Counted from the first letter of the stretch, positions 1 through 9,308 are shown. The stretch: 64,000 bases of DNA from Paenibacillus protaetiae (GCF_004135365.1 NZ_CP035492.1:3833501-3897500), one strand, 5' to 3'. The notes: generated from the letters alone by a model not told the origin. Numbers and translations: made by a program.

Positions 1-2
1 AT

Positions 3-29
3 ACGATTACGGTGAACGTAACCAAATAA
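3..29 (+). CDS. 3' end of an upstream gene (partial, low confidence)
   Basis: The third frame reads T-I-T-V-N-V-T-K and then a TAA stop, followed seven bases later by a strong hairpin. Alternating beta-branched residues ending in a basic residue are typical of the last strand of a secreted or carbohydrate-binding beta-sandwich protein. Only eight codons are visible, so neither family nor function can be assigned. The terminator position right after the stop is the main support. Confidence 0.35.
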   Translation, partial: TITVNVTK

Positions 30-35
30 CGACCG

Positions 36-66
36 GTAATCCGGGCAGATAACCTGCCCGGATTAC
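36..66 (+). terminator. Stem-loop after the upstream gene
   Basis: A perfect 13-bp stem (36-48 with 54-66, five-base loop) lies directly after the partial gene. No clear T-run follows, so it may act together with the second hairpin at 71-117. Confidence 0.55.
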
Positions 67-70
67 AAGC

Positions 71-117
71 AACAGGGTTGTCCAAGCCATCTATTGATGA
101 CTTCGGACAACCCTGTT
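71..117. terminator. Second stem-loop, possibly bidirectional
   Basis: Thirteen bases at 71-83 pair with 105-117 across a long loop. It lies between the end of the rightward partial gene and the end of the leftward phn operon, so it could stop transcription from both sides. Nothing else is recognisable between 118 and 292. Confidence 0.5.
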
Positions 118-292
118 TAGTTGCTTTAAAATATGGCGGGCTTGCAGGCGGCAAGCTCTGCGTATTCTGCTTTGCTTAGCCGGTTAGCCACGGCTGCTGT
201 GCCACAGCTGTGTACCAAGCGGGGCTGAGCCTGTTATGCGGTGTACAACCGGGATGCACCCTGCCAAGCAGCGCACAGGCTAAGCAGCGGCC

Positions 293-1096
293 TTATACCA
301 GCTTTCTGCGGATGGCGCTGGAGAAGAGGTCGGTGATCGTAATCATCACAACGATCCCGAGTAAAATAATGCCGACGCGATCCCAATGGCGTGTGCTTAA
401 CGCAAAAATAAGCGGAACGCCGATCCCTCCGGCGCCGATCGCGCCAAGGACGGAAGCGGAGCGCATATTGATTTCGAAGCGATACAGCGTGTAGGACAAG
501 AAACCCGGCAGCACCTGCGGCAGTACGGCAAACCATAACGTCTGCAGCTTATTGGCGCCGGAAGCGGTCAACGCTTCGGACGGGCCGCGGTCAATGTTTT
601 CGATTTCATCGCCGTACAGCTTGCCCAGCATCCCGATCGAATGGACGCCAAGCGCCAGCACGCCCGCGAAGGAACCCGGGCCAACCGCTTTAATGAATAT
701 CAAGGCCATCACTAATTCCGGAAAGGTGCGAACGATGCTGAGAATGATTTTGCCGGTTCCCGATACAGTCCGTAAACGGCTCATGTTCCGGGCAGACCAG
801 AAGGCAAACGGAATACAAAGGATAGCGGAAATGAACGTGCCTAATATCGAGATCATAAGTGTATCCAGCAGTCCGCGCAGCAAATCTTCTCCATCCGGCA
901 AATAGACGTAACCCCAGTCCGGCGAGAAGATGCCGCTTACGATGGAGCTGAATACTTTGCCGGCTGTTTTTTTCAAGCCGGAAAATTCAACCCCGGAGAA
1001 CGCCCATACATAAATGAGGATCAAAGCGATATAGATCAGCCAGCGGTAAGGTTTTTTCCGCGGTTTGCGGACAACGGTATCCCATGTTTTGATCAT
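293..1096 (-). CDS. phnE: Phosphonate ABC transporter permease PhnE (second copy)
   Basis: Inner-membrane permease of a PhnCDE-type importer for phosphonates or related phosphorus compounds. The 267-residue product has a single N-terminal membrane span, a long loop, then a block of hydrophobic spans. The family landmark is the cytoplasmic coupling loop around residues 170-195 (GPSEALTASGAN) followed by RFEINMRSASVLGAIGAGG. The start is the ATG that overlaps the TGA of the upstream permease (ATGA), which fits translational coupling. An upstream in-frame extension falls inside that gene and was discarded. It is the last gene of phnD-C-E-E. Two tandem PhnE copies are common in Gram-positive phn operons and probably form a heterodimer. 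Confidence 0.93.
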   Translation of the reverse strand: MIKTWDTVVRKPRKKPYRWLIYIALILIYVWAFSGVEFSGLKKTAGKVFSSIVSGIFSPDWGYVYLPDGEDLLRGLLDTLMISILGTFISAILCIPFAFWSARNMSRLRTVSGTGKIILSIVRTFPELVMALIFIKAVGPGSFAGVLALGVHSIGMLGKLYGDEIENIDRGPSEALTASGANKLQTLWFAVLPQVLPGFLSYTLYRFEINMRSASVLGAIGAGGIGVPLIFALSTRHWDRVGIILLGIVVMITITDLFSSAIRRKLV

Positions 1097-1914
1097 AGCA
1101 GCTTCTCCCGCAGCTTCGTGCTTGCGTAGTCGATAATAAGCACGATAGCTAAAGTAAATAAAATGATGACGCAAGTTTTGTCATATTCCAGGAAGCCTAA
1201 CGTCGCTTCGTAAAAAAGGCCGATGCCGCCTGCTCCGACAAGGCCAAGCACGGCTGCGGCACGGACGTTGATTTCAAAAGTATAAAGCAAATAAGACATG
1301 AAATGGGCTTGGACCTGCGGAACGACGGCGTAGACGATGTTTTGGATACGGTTAGCGCCAACTGCCTGCATCGCTTCCAAAGGGCCGTGATCAATCGTTT
1401 CCATCACTTCGTAAATCAGCTTGGACATCAGCCCAAACGAAAAGACGGTTAAAGCCAGCATCCCTGCAAAAGGCCCGATACCGAAAATGGCGACGAACAA
1501 GGCGGCCATCAGAAGGTCGGGAACGGTCCGAACCAGGTTCAGTAAAAAACGAACCGGGTAATATACCCAGCGCGACGGCGAAATATTGCTTGCGCACAGC
1601 AAGGCGACCGGGATGGAAAGAATGGCGCCAAACGTTGTACCCAGCCACGCCATGCGGATCGTATCCAGCATGCCGTCTACAATATTATCGAAGTAGCTCC
1701 ATCTGGGCGGGAACATTTCCTTCAGCAGCTTCATCATCTCGGGCATGCCCTCAAACAGCTCCCCGAAAGAAGCTTCCGTCCGGTGGGCGCTGAACCATAA
1801 CAAGAGCAGCACAAGCACGGCGGTCAAATAATGCTTAAGCCGGTTAGGAGGTTTCGGCCGCTGCTTTACCGGGGTGACAGGAGGCGTTATGTTCAGATCG
1901 GCGCGTATGCTCAT
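1093..1914 (-). CDS. phnE: Phosphonate ABC transporter permease PhnE (first copy)
   Basis: Membrane subunit paired with the downstream PhnE. The 273-residue protein has an N-terminal span near residues 30-45, four to five further spans, the coupling loop [15 protein letters not shown] and the motif [21 protein letters not shown] near residues 210-235. It starts with ATG overlapping the phnC stop by four bases (ATGA) and ends by overlapping the next permease in the same way. Tight overlaps on both sides indicate one polycistronic message with coupled translation. Substrate choice is set by PhnD, so phosphonate versus phosphite or phosphate ester cannot be decided from this gene. Confidence 0.93.
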   Translation of the reverse strand: MSIRADLNITPPVTPVKQRPKPPNRLKHYLTAVLVLLLLWFSAHRTEASFGELFEGMPEMMKLLKEMFPPRWSYFDNIVDGMLDTIRMAWLGTTFGAILSIPVALLCASNISPSRWVYYPVRFLLNLVRTVPDLLMAALFVAIFGIGPFAGMLALTVFSFGLMSKLIYEVMETIDHGPLEAMQAVGANRIQNIVYAVVPQVQAHFMSYLLYTFEINVRAAAVLGLVGAGGIGLFYEATLGFLEYDKTCVIILFTLAIVLIIDYASTKLREKLL

Positions 1915-2681
1915 CCGATCTCACCCAGCAGCTCGCTGCGGTCAATCGGCCGGCCGTAGATTTCAGCAAATTTCTCATCCGTTGCTTCCGACACCGGACC
2001 GTCAAATACAACCTCGCCGGCGCGCAAGCCAACGATACGTGTTGCATATTCGCGGGCCAGGTCAATAAAGTGAAGATTGACAATAGTCGTGATACCAAGC
2101 TCCTGGTTAATTTTTTTCAAATCGTCCATCACTTGCTTGGTCGTCAGCGGGTCAAGCGATGCGACAGGTTCGTCCGCTAAAATGATTTTTGCTTCTTGGG
2201 CCAGCACGCGTGCAATGGCGACCCGCTGCTGCTGGCCGCCGGACAGCTCGTCCGCCCGGGCATACGCTTTTTCCACGATATTGACACGGTCCAGCGCTTC
2301 GAACGCCAGGTTCATATCTTCTTTCGGAAACCGCCCCAGAATGGTGCGCAGCGTCGAATGATAACCGACTCGGCCGGCAAGCACGTTGCGCAGTACGCTG
2401 GACCGCTTGACCAGGTTGAAGCTTTGGAAGATCATGCCGATATTGCGCCGGATCAGGCGAAGCTCCTTGCCGCTTGCTGTAGTAATTGATTTGCCGCCAA
2501 TCAGAATATCGCCTTCCGTAATATCATGAAGCCGGTTAATGGACCGCAGCAAGGTCGATTTGCCTGCGCCCGACAAGCCAACAACAGCGATAAATTCGCC
2601 TTCGCCAAACGAAAGGTTAATGCCGTTTAGTCCTTTCGTCGCATTGGGGTACACTTTCGATACGTTGCGCAGCTCTATCAT
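1911..2681 (-). CDS. phnC: Phosphonate ABC transporter ATP-binding protein PhnC
   Basis: Cytoplasmic ATPase that drives the PhnE permeases. The 256 residues carry Walker A GLSGAGKS at 35-42, a Q-loop at about 86, the signature LSGGQ at 146-150 and Walker B IILADEP at 166-172. This is a complete catalytic set of usual family length. The start at the MIELRNVS methionine is chosen because AAGGAAGG lies just upstream; the longer frame would run back into an intercistronic hairpin. Its stop overlaps the first phnE start. It is separated from phnD by about 120 bp containing that hairpin. Confidence 0.94.
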   Translation of the reverse strand: MIELRNVSKVYPNATKGLNGINLSFGEGEFIAVVGLSGAGKSTLLRSINRLHDITEGDILIGGKSITTASGKELRLIRRNIGMIFQSFNLVKRSSVLRNVLAGRVGYHSTLRTILGRFPKEDMNLAFEALDRVNIVEKAYARADELSGGQQQRVAIARVLAQEAKIILADEPVASLDPLTTKQVMDDLKKINQELGITTIVNLHFIDLAREYATRIVGLRAGEVVFDGPVSEATDEKFAEIYGRPIDRSELLGEIG

Positions 2682-2722
2682 GCTTGCACCCTTCCTTTTG
2701 GTTAACGTTTGGTATTCGTAAT

Positions 2723-2780
2723 GGAATGGGACAAGCCAGTACAAGGCGCAATGGCGCTTCATACTGGCTTGTCCCGTTCC
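2723..2780 (-). other. Long intercistronic hairpin between phnD and phnC
   Basis: Nineteen bases at 2723-2741 pair with 2762-2780 (one G.T pair), with a further short stem inside the loop. It has no T-run on the minus strand. Such hairpins after binding-protein genes usually protect the upstream message, giving more PhnD than PhnC/E; partial termination is the alternative. Confidence 0.65.
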
Positions 2781-2803
2781 AAATAAGACCGCTACGGGAT
2801 AGG

Positions 2804-3814
2804 CTATTCGGTTTTTACTTTTTCCCCGTATTTGCGGACAATGTCAAACTTGCTGTCATCGGATTTCACATAACCTTGGTGCGAATAGATGTCGAAAATA
2901 ATTTGGTGGCCGTCCGGATCATTGCCGATGTCGATAAACGCTTGTTGGATTTTAGCAGCCCAGTCTGCGTTCATGTCGGTACGTACGGCAATGGTGTCGT
3001 TCGGGATTGGCTCTGTAAATGCCAATACGCGGGTGTCGTCAAATACGGTCGGATAGTCCTTTTGTACGGTCGTGCGCGCATCTTGGAAAATCGCAGCAGC
3101 GTCAACGTCGCCGTTCAGCACGGCGATAACCGCTTGGTCATGGCCTTTCAGCGTTACCGGCTGAACATCTTTCAGCGGGTCGAGGCCATTGTCAAGCAGC
3201 AAGCCTGCCGGCCATACATAACCTGCGGAAGACGTTACGTTTTGGTAGCCCATTTTTTTGCCTTTCAAATCGGCGATCGATTGGATCGGGGAATCTTTTT
3301 TGACGATAATCATCGATTTGTAGGAGTCCACCAGTTCTTGGGTAGGCTGGCCGGTAGCGTCGTCTACGCCAAAACGGGTAGCTTGCAAAATAATGTTTGC
3401 TGCGCCTTTGTCTTTCGCCAGTACGTAAGCTGTAGGAGGCAGGAAGCCAACGTCGACTTTTTTCGAGGCCATGGCTTCAATAATCGTGTTGTAGTCTGTC
3501 GATACGCTTACTTTTACCGGAATGCCCAGCTTATCCCCCAGAAGTTTTTCGAGCGGTTTTGCTTTTGCTTCAAGCGTGTCGGCGTTTTGCGAAGGCACGA
3601 ACTGAACGGTCAGCTCCTTTGGAACATAACCTTCCGACTTGGCAGGCTCAGCGGACGGCGATGGCGTTGCCGCATCAGCACTTGCCGAAGCTGTAGGCGA
3701 CGGGCTGCTGTTCCCGTTTTTGTTCGAAGCGGAGTTGTTGTTATTGCCGCATGCGCTAAGCAGCAATACAACAGCCAAAACAAGCGGTAAAGCAAGAGCA
3801 CTCAATTTTTTCAA
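2804..3814 (-). CDS. phnD: Phosphonate-binding lipoprotein PhnD
   Basis: Extracytoplasmic solute-binding protein that delivers phosphonate or a related phosphorus compound to PhnE. The 336-residue product begins with a lipoprotein signal (LLLSAC, lipid-modified Cys at residue 22), then a Ser/Pro/Ala-rich linker and a PhnD/periplasmic-binding fold ([23 protein letters not shown], later [17 protein letters not shown] and [13 protein letters not shown]). The TTG start is preferred because GGAGGG sits eight bases upstream; the next in-frame TTG overlaps that ribosome site. It is first in the operon and has a PhoP-box-like promoter region upstream. The actual ligand is not determined by the sequence. 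Confidence 0.92.
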   Translation of the reverse strand: MKKLSALALPLVLAVVLLLSACGNNNNSASNKNGNSSPSPTASASADAATPSPSAEPAKSEGYVPKELTVQFVPSQNADTLEAKAKPLEKLLGDKLGIPVKVSVSTDYNTIIEAMASKKVDVGFLPPTAYVLAKDKGAANIILQATRFGVDDATGQPTQELVDSYKSMIIVKKDSPIQSIADLKGKKMGYQNVTSSAGYVWPAGLLLDNGLDPLKDVQPVTLKGHDQAVIAVLNGDVDAAAIFQDARTTVQKDYPTVFDDTRVLAFTEPIPNDTIAVRTDMNADWAAKIQQAFIDIGNDPDGHQIIFDIYSHQGYVKSDDSKFDIVRKYGEKVKTE

Positions 3815-3858
3815 CCTGATTCCCTCCAAATATATCTATTTATCGTTACCTGGTTAAT

Positions 3859-3909
3859 ATAGTAATATTTTATTAGAATCAGGTAAAGTGGGTATTAATT
3901 TATTGTAAA
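3859..3909 (-). promoter_or_regulatory. Putative PhoP box and promoter of phnD
   Basis: Read on the minus strand, four hexamers TTTACA, TTAATA, TTTACC and CTAATA repeat with exactly five-base spacing (11-bp period; 3871-3909). This matches the Bacillales Pho box layout of TT(A/T/C)ACA direct repeats. A -10-like TACTAT lies at 3859-3864, which would put the repeats at about -20 to -58, the activating position. Confidence 0.55.
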
Positions 3910-3918
3910 TATTTTTAT

Positions 3919-3951
3919 ATTACATAATATGTTACATCGGTTTGGTACAAT
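3919..3951 (+). promoter_or_regulatory. Putative promoter of the phosphoesterase gene with two TTACAT repeats
   Basis: TTACAT occurs at 3920-3925 and 3932-3937 (12-bp period), followed by a -10-like TACAAT at 3946-3951. No good -35 hexamer is present, as expected for an activator-dependent promoter. The repeats could be a weaker PhoP site facing the opposite way from the phnD box. Confidence 0.35.
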
Positions 3952-3992
3952 GGTACTAATGGATCACTGGTGTTCGGGGAGGAACGAGGATA

Positions 3993-5573
3993 ATGGAGAA
4001 AGATGTTGTTTTATGTAAAATAATAGCGACAAGTGATGTACACGGTCATTTGCGGGGCATAGACTACCGGACAAATGAACAGCGCGCCAGCGGGCTTGCC
4101 ATGCTGGCGGCCTATATCCGCCAAGAAAAAGAAGCAAGCCCGGATCTGCTTCTGATTGATAACGGAGACTTGCTGCAGGGAGCGCCTTTAGCTTCTTATG
4201 CGGCAATGGACCGGCGCGGCGGCACGCATCCTTTTATAGCGGTATTGAACAAGCTTGGGTATGATGCGGCGGTCATCGGCAATCATGAGTTCAACTACGG
4301 ACTGGATTTTTTAAAGCAGGCTGTAGACGGCTCCCGTTTTCCGTGGCTGGCCGCCAACATTGTGGACCGTTCGACAGGAGCGCCGGCTTTTGGCAAGCCG
4401 TATAGGGTGAAAGAAGCGGGCGGGGCAAAAATTGCGCTGCTGGGGCTTACGACGCATTACATTCCCAATTGGGAAAATCCGAAGCATATTGCCGGTCTTG
4501 AATTCCGGGATGCGCTGGAGACGGCCAAGGAATGGGTATCCCGCATGCGGCGGGAAGAGCAGCCGGATGTGCTTATCGTCAGCTATCACGGCGGATTTGA
4601 GCGGGATTTGCAGACAGGGGAGGAAACGGAGCGGCAAACCGGCGAGAATCAAGGATATGCCATTTGCTGCGAGGTAGAAGGCATTGATGTGCTCATTACC
4701 GGCCATCAGCACCGGATGCTGACCGGCGAAATAAACGGGGTAACGATCGTCCAGCCCGGAAGCGGCGGGCAGGCGGCTGCCAAAGTGGAAGTGGCGCTCG
4801 AGCGGAAAGACGGACGCTTCGTTATCGTCCGCAAGCAGGCCGAACTGCTGCTGCCGGACGCCGGCAGACTGCCGGATCAGGAAGTGTTGGCTTTAACCGA
4901 TGCGCTGGAGGCGGCTACACAGCAATGGCTGGACGAGCCGATTGGCAGCGCGGCCGGTGACTTGTCGATCAGCAGCGCGATGGAATGCCGGCTTGAAGCC
5001 CATCCGTTTATTCAATTTATCCATGAGGTGCAGCTGGAGGCAACCGGCGCGGAGCTGTCGAATGCCGCGCTGCTCAGCGAAGATTCGCCGGGTTTTGGGA
5101 CCGACATTACGATGCGCGACGTATTGTCCAACTTTATATATCCAAATACGCTGACCGTCCTGCGGTTAAGCGGTGAAGATATCCGGCTTGCGCTGGAGCA
5201 GACGGCCGCTTATTTTGATCTAGATGAAGACGGAAACGTAATCGTCAGCCGCGCATATTTGGAGCCGAAGCCGCAGCATTACAACTACGACATGTGGGCC
5301 GGCATCGACTATGTGCTGAACGTGTCGAGACCGGTCGGCAAGCGGGTGGCCAAGCTGGAGCGAAACGGCGAACCGCTTCGTCCGGACCAGTATTTTGATG
5401 TGGTGATGAGCAACTACCGTTCAGCCGGGGGCGGAGATTACGAGATGTACCGCGGCAAGCCGGTTGTCCGCGAAGGAGCGGATGATGTGGCGGCGCTTGC
5501 CGCCGAATATATCCGCAGGAAGGGAACAATTGCGGCCAGCCGCATTCGAAATTGGCGGGTTGTAACCGATTAG
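3993..5573 (+). CDS. Cytoplasmic bifunctional metallophosphatase/5'-nucleotidase (UshA/YunD family)
   Basis: Two-metal phosphoesterase expected to hydrolyse nucleotides or cyclic nucleotides and release phosphate. The 526-residue protein has the metallophosphatase motifs DVHGH (15-19), GDLLQG (about 58-63), GNHEF (96-100), SYHGGFE (about 200) and TGHQHRM (about 237), then a 5'-nucleotidase C-terminal substrate domain from about residue 330 to 500. There is no signal peptide, so unlike UshA it probably acts inside the cell, as B. subtilis YunD is thought to do. The ATG start has GGGGAGGAACGAGG upstream. It is divergent from the phn operon and may share phosphate-starvation control. A hairpin follows. 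Confidence 0.88.
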   Translation: MEKDVVLCKIIATSDVHGHLRGIDYRTNEQRASGLAMLAAYIRQEKEASPDLLLIDNGDLLQGAPLASYAAMDRRGGTHPFIAVLNKLGYDAAVIGNHEFNYGLDFLKQAVDGSRFPWLAANIVDRSTGAPAFGKPYRVKEAGGAKIALLGLTTHYIPNWENPKHIAGLEFRDALETAKEWVSRMRREEQPDVLIVSYHGGFERDLQTGEETERQTGENQGYAICCEVEGIDVLITGHQHRMLTGEINGVTIVQPGSGGQAAAKVEVALERKDGRFVIVRKQAELLLPDAGRLPDQEVLALTDALEAATQQWLDEPIGSAAGDLSISSAMECRLEAHPFIQFIHEVQLEATGAELSNAALLSEDSPGFGTDITMRDVLSNFIYPNTLTVLRLSGEDIRLALEQTAAYFDLDEDGNVIVSRAYLEPKPQHYNYDMWAGIDYVLNVSRPVGKRVAKLERNGEPLRPDQYFDVVMSNYRSAGGGDYEMYRGKPVVREGADDVAALAAEYIRRKGTIAASRIRNWRVVTD

Positions 5574-5618
5574 GCTCAAATTGCCGGCTGCATCTGCATG
5601 GCTCTCTATAAAGGAATG

Positions 5619-5647
5619 CTAGCCCCCGCCGCGAGCACGGGGGCTAG
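5619..5647. terminator. Stem-loop after the phosphoesterase gene
   Basis: Ten bases at 5619-5628 pair perfectly with 5638-5647. The stem is very GC-rich but has no T-run, so it may be a weak terminator or an RNA end-stabiliser. Confidence 0.5.
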
Positions 5648-5730
5648 TACAATGTAGAGCATTACTTATGCCGGCTACACCAACAAACGCCGGTTTCATC
5701 GAATGCTGCATACAATTACCCATACCGCGA

Positions 5731-5752
5731 TATAATATTGTAAGCGTTACCA
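5731..5752 (+). promoter_or_regulatory. -10 box with a perfect cre site over the transcription start
   Basis: TATAAT at 5731-5736 is followed at 5739-5752 by TGTAAGCGTTACCA, which fits the cre consensus TGWAARCGYTWNCW at every position. A site over the start point normally means repression by CcpA in the presence of preferred sugars. The -35 region is weak. Confidence 0.55.
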
Positions 5753-5785
5753 TTTTAAGGAGAAGGAAAGAATGGAGGATGCGGT

Positions 5786-6277
5786 ATGGGAACCCGTTTA
5801 TGGCTGGAGCAGACGGTAAAGGCACGGTTTCCTCATTTCAGATATGTGCGTGTGCGCACAAGCGGCAAGCATCAAGGCACGATTTACGCTTGGGATAACG
5901 ACCTGAGGCTTCTGGAGACGGATGCGGCTGCACTGCGGCGATATGCTTCCGGCGGATTGTCTTCGTACATCCGCTTTGGCGTCAAGCCGTATGAGGATGT
6001 GCCCAAAGAATGTGGTCCGGAACCGGCAGTTCCGGATGATCTGAGGCAGGCCGCGCTGCAGGGAGAACTGAATCAGGAACGGATATTTGCCCTGTTAGGC
6101 AGCTTGCATCCCGGCATCGGGGTGGCGTTCGACCGGTACGATCCCGCGACCGGACTGGTGCATATTCATGTATACGGTCATTCGGTCATTACGGATCAAG
6201 ATAAGCAGAAGCTGGAGCGCTATACCGAAGAGCTTATTCCGGTCGGCTCGACAGCGAGGCTGGTCTACTACGAATAA
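5786..6277 (+). CDS. Hypothetical protein
   Basis: A 163-residue soluble protein of no family I recognise. It has no signal peptide or membrane segment. The N-terminal third is basic (QTVKARFPHFRYVRVRTSGKHQG), the middle acidic, and the C-terminal third (GVAFDRYDPATGLVHIHVYGHSVITDQDKQKLERYTEELIP) suggests an alpha/beta domain with a His-x-His-x-x-x-His pattern near residues 128-134 that could bind a metal. The ATG at 5786 follows GGAGG with suitable spacing. It is a single gene flanked by terminators, with a cre match over its own promoter, so a role linked to carbon status is a fair guess, no more. Confidence 0.75.
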   Translation: MGTRLWLEQTVKARFPHFRYVRVRTSGKHQGTIYAWDNDLRLLETDAAALRRYASGGLSSYIRFGVKPYEDVPKECGPEPAVPDDLRQAALQGELNQERIFALLGSLHPGIGVAFDRYDPATGLVHIHVYGHSVITDQDKQKLERYTEELIPVGSTARLVYYE

Positions 6278-6302
6278 CCGTCAGCGCGTATAAGCAAAGG
6301 CA

Positions 6303-6352
6303 AAGGCGCATTCTCTGCGGCAGTCCGGACGGACAGGGAGAGAATGCGCCTT
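6303..6352. terminator. Bidirectional terminator
   Basis: AAGGCGCATTCTCT (6303-6316) pairs perfectly with 6339-6352 between two convergent genes. It is flanked by A-rich and T-rich ends on the two sides. Confidence 0.75.
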
Positions 6353-6369
6353 ATTGAATTGGGGCGGTT

Positions 6370-7182
6370 TTATACGGGAACGGCAGCAGGAGCGATAATC
6401 CGCCCCTTGCCGCGCGGCACGCACAGCGGTGTGCCGAATAAGGGATCGGGAATGATTTCGCATTCCAGCTGAAAAACATTCGCCATCAGTCCGGCGTTAA
6501 TAATATGTTCCGGTTTGCCTTCCGCTTCGATTTTGCCTTTGCGGATTGCGACGATATGATCGGCATAACGGCAAGCCAAATTAATATCATGCAGCACCAT
6601 TACAATGGTCCGCTGTTCTTTCCGGTTCAAATCGTAGAGCAAGTCCAGCACTTCGATCTGATGGGTCAGATCCAAATAGGTGGTTGGCTCATCCAGCAAA
6701 ATAATTGGCGTCTCCTGTGCCAGCGTCATAGCAATCCACGCCCGCTGGCGCTGCCCGCCGGACAGTGAATCGACCTCGCGTTCCTTCAGCTCGTCCATTC
6801 CGGTTGCCAGCAAAGCGGAGAGAACCGCCTGCTCGTCTTCCTGCGACCATTGCTTCAGCCAGCTTTGGTAAGGGTACCGCCCTTGTTTCACCAGCTGCAG
6901 CACAGTCAGCCCTTCCGGAGCGGCCGGGCCTTGCGGCAAAATCGCCAGCTTGCGCGCTACTTCCTTTGTTTGCATTGTGCTGATTTCGGCGCCGTCCAGA
7001 ACGACGGAACCTTGTTGCGGCTTCAGCAGCCTGGCCATAGAACGAAGAAGTGTCGACTTGCCGCAGCCATTGCTGCCGATCAGCACTGTAATTTTGCCTT
7101 GCGGCACAGCCAGGTTCAAATTCTCGAAGATGTAGTCTCCCCCGTATGACAAACCAAGGCCGGCCGCCTCTAATGTACTCAT
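6370..7182 (-). CDS. Iron-siderophore ABC transporter ATP-binding protein (FecE/YusV type)
   Basis: ATPase of a ferric-siderophore importer. The 270-residue sequence shows Walker [10 protein letters not shown] (36-44), the LPQ Q-loop near 83, signature LSGGQRQR (140-147), Walker B IILLDEP (160-166) and the switch His in [15 protein letters not shown], the typical wording of FecE/FhuC proteins. It is the third gene of a leftward operon behind two FecCD permeases, 17 bp after the second. The ATG start is preceded by GGGAGG. Regulation is presumably by Fur through the promoter region near 9.3 kb. Substrate cannot be told from the ATPase. Confidence 0.93.
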   Translation of the reverse strand: MSTLEAAGLGLSYGGDYIFENLNLAVPQGKITVLIGSNGCGKSTLLRSMARLLKPQQGSVVLDGAEISTMQTKEVARKLAILPQGPAAPEGLTVLQLVKQGRYPYQSWLKQWSQEDEQAVLSALLATGMDELKEREVDSLSGGQRQRAWIAMTLAQETPIILLDEPTTYLDLTHQIEVLDLLYDLNRKEQRTIVMVLHDINLACRYADHIVAIRKGKIEAEGKPEHIINAGLMANVFQLECEIIPDPLFGTPLCVPRGKGRIIAPAAVPV

Positions 7183-7199
7183 GCAGTTTCCTCCCGTTC

Positions 7200-8246
7200 T
7201 TAAAATCGGTTCCGGTTACGGTATAGCTGAAATAGGAAAAACGGTGCCCCGATTGCCGCTGTAAGCACGCCTGCCGGAATATCCCTCGGCAGGAACAGCG
7301 TACGCGCTGCGAGATCCGCTAATAGCAATATAATAGCGCCAAGCAATGCACTGACCGGCACGATGCTGCCGAACGAGGAGCCGACCAGCCTGCGCGCCAT
7401 ATGCGGCGCCATCAGCCCGATAAACGCAATGGCGCCGCCGATCGAAACCGCTGCTCCGGCGAGTGCGACGCTTAATACTAGCAGAATAAGGCGGTGCATC
7501 TGCACCCGGGATCCGGCGCTTTGGGCGACGTCGTCACCGAGCATCTGAATGTTCATATGGCGCGCCTGCAGCCAAGTGGCCGGCAATAATACAATTAGCC
7601 ACGGCAGCAGCATCCGTACGTCATGCTGCCAGGATACGCCGTATATGGAGCCGGTCATAAACGTCAGCGAACGTTGAGCCAGCTGCATAGGACCGCCGAT
7701 GATAAACATATAGGATATCGATTTGGCGGCGGCGGATACGCCAATGCCGATCAATACAAGCCGCAGCGGCGAGATGCCGCGCTTCCACGCCAAGATGTAC
7801 AGCAGCCCCGTAATGGCAAATGCGCCGATCATGGCAGCGACCGGCATCCAGACAATCGAAAGCGAGCCTCCAAATATAAAGATAAACAGCACCGTACCCA
7901 GCGAAGCGCCTTCCGTAATGCCGGTCACATCCGGCGATGCGAGCGGGTTCCGGATAATGCCTTGCAGGACGGCGCCGGCAACGGCCAACGATGCGCCGAC
8001 AAGGACTGCCGTCACTACACGGGGCAGACGCAGTTTCGTTACAATAATCTGGTTCGTCGGATCTGCGTGGCCGAACAGCGCTTTAATGACTTCGATGGGC
8101 GATACGAACTGGCTGCCGATTCCTGTAGAAACAACCATCGCAGCGGCGCACAGGAGAAGGAGCAGCAAAGTTGCTTTAACGGCGCGTTTCTCCACTAAAA
8201 ACGAATATTTTCCGCGAGATGAACGCAAGGACTGGTATTTGCTCAT
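7200..8246 (-). CDS. Iron-siderophore ABC transporter permease (FecCD family, second)
   Basis: Membrane permease with about nine to ten predicted spans over 348 residues. Family marks include [20 protein letters not shown] near residues 75-95, the [12 protein letters not shown] segment near 105-115, GDDVAQSAG near 240 and the C-terminal [15 protein letters not shown] coupling region. It starts at an ATG overlapping the TGA of the preceding permease (ATGA), so the two halves of the permease heterodimer are probably translated in step. The charged N-terminus before the first span is longer than in its partner. Confidence 0.93.
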   Translation of the reverse strand: MSKYQSLRSSRGKYSFLVEKRAVKATLLLLLLCAAAMVVSTGIGSQFVSPIEVIKALFGHADPTNQIIVTKLRLPRVVTAVLVGASLAVAGAVLQGIIRNPLASPDVTGITEGASLGTVLFIFIFGGSLSIVWMPVAAMIGAFAITGLLYILAWKRGISPLRLVLIGIGVSAAAKSISYMFIIGGPMQLAQRSLTFMTGSIYGVSWQHDVRMLLPWLIVLLPATWLQARHMNIQMLGDDVAQSAGSRVQMHRLILLVLSVALAGAAVSIGGAIAFIGLMAPHMARRLVGSSFGSIVPVSALLGAIILLLADLAARTLFLPRDIPAGVLTAAIGAPFFLFQLYRNRNRF

Positions 8247-9226
8247 GATTCTTGTCTGCCTTTCCTAGCGATATAGACAAAAAACGGTACGCCGATAACG
8301 GCCGTCATAACGCCCACCGGCACTTCCTTCGGCATGGCGATATACCGGGAGCCAAGATCCGCTGCAACAAGCAGCAGCGCGCCGTAAACAGCGCTGTACG
8401 GCACAATCCACCGGTAATCTTTGCCGACCATATACCGGACGATATGCGGCACGATGATGCCCACGAAAGCAATCGGCCCTGCGGCGGCAACAGATGATCC
8501 GCCAAGCAAAATGATAGCGGCAGCGGCAAACAGCTTAATATGGGCCGTTTGCTGGCCAAGCCCTTGCGCCACGTCGTCTCCCATGGCCAATACGTTCAAA
8601 TGGCGCGCCAGCAGCAGCGCGATGACAAGGCCAACGCTCATATACGGCAGTACAGTAATGAGCTGGTCCATCTCCCGTCCGGCAACGGAGCCGACAAGCC
8701 ATACCAGCACCTGGTCGAACATTTTTCCGTCGGCTAACATAAAGCCTTGCGTAAGAGAACTGAAGAACGCAGTCATAGCCGCACCGGCGAGCGTAATTTT
8801 AACCGGCGTCATGCCGTCCCGGCCGATGCTGCCGAGGAAAAAGACGATGCCTCCGCTGACGGCTGCGCCGGCGAGCGCAACCCAGGTTGCGCCTTGCAGG
8901 CTTGCAAGCCCAAACCAGCCGGTTGCAATGACAATAAAAAATGCGGCGCCCGAATTGACGCCAAGCGTGCTTGGCGAAGCAATCGGGTTGCGTGTAATGA
9001 CTTGCATGACGGCTCCCGCGACAGCCAGGCTTGCGCCAACCGCCGCCGCAATAAACGCGCGAGGCATTCTGGCCGTACGGATAATCAGGTCGTTATTGCT
9101 TCCATCATTATGGAATAGCGCATGCCAGACGATCCGAAACGGGATGTCCGTTACGCCAAAAGCAATGCTGCACAACACAATGCCGCCTAAAGCAAGCAGC
9201 GATAAAATGAAACCAGCGCTTCGCAT
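8243..9226 (-). CDS. Iron-siderophore ABC transporter permease (FecCD family, first)
   Basis: Partner permease of 327 residues with the same landmarks: [43 protein letters not shown] and FVGIIVPHIVRYMVG. It is the first gene of the leftward permease-permease-ATPase operon. Its ATG has AGGAG about ten bases upstream. It faces away from the substrate-binding lipoprotein gene, and the two divergent promoters share a region with two Fur-box matches. Confidence 0.93.
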   Translation of the reverse strand: MRSAGFILSLLALGGIVLCSIAFGVTDIPFRIVWHALFHNDGSNNDLIIRTARMPRAFIAAAVGASLAVAGAVMQVITRNPIASPSTLGVNSGAAFFIVIATGWFGLASLQGATWVALAGAAVSGGIVFFLGSIGRDGMTPVKITLAGAAMTAFFSSLTQGFMLADGKMFDQVLVWLVGSVAGREMDQLITVLPYMSVGLVIALLLARHLNVLAMGDDVAQGLGQQTAHIKLFAAAAIILLGGSSVAAAGPIAFVGIIVPHIVRYMVGKDYRWIVPYSAVYGALLLVAADLGSRYIAMPKEVPVGVMTAVIGVPFFVYIARKGRQES

Positions 9227-9273
9227 ATCATTCGATTCTCCTAAAAAAGCTGTATAATTGAGGTTCCTTCTGA

Positions 9274-9302
9274 ATTTTAGAAGACGTCCACACGGTTGTC
9301 AA
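9274..9302 (-). promoter_or_regulatory. Leftward promoter of the siderophore permease operon
   Basis: On the minus strand a perfect TTGACA (9297-9302) is followed after 17 bp by TAAAAT (9274-9279), about 45 bp upstream of the permease ATG. Confidence 0.7.
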
Positions 9303-9308
9303 TTATTT

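Noticed and set aside
2684..3790. 368-residue rightward frame opposite phnD
   Set aside because: Antisense to a clear PhnD; no start signal and shadow-like composition.
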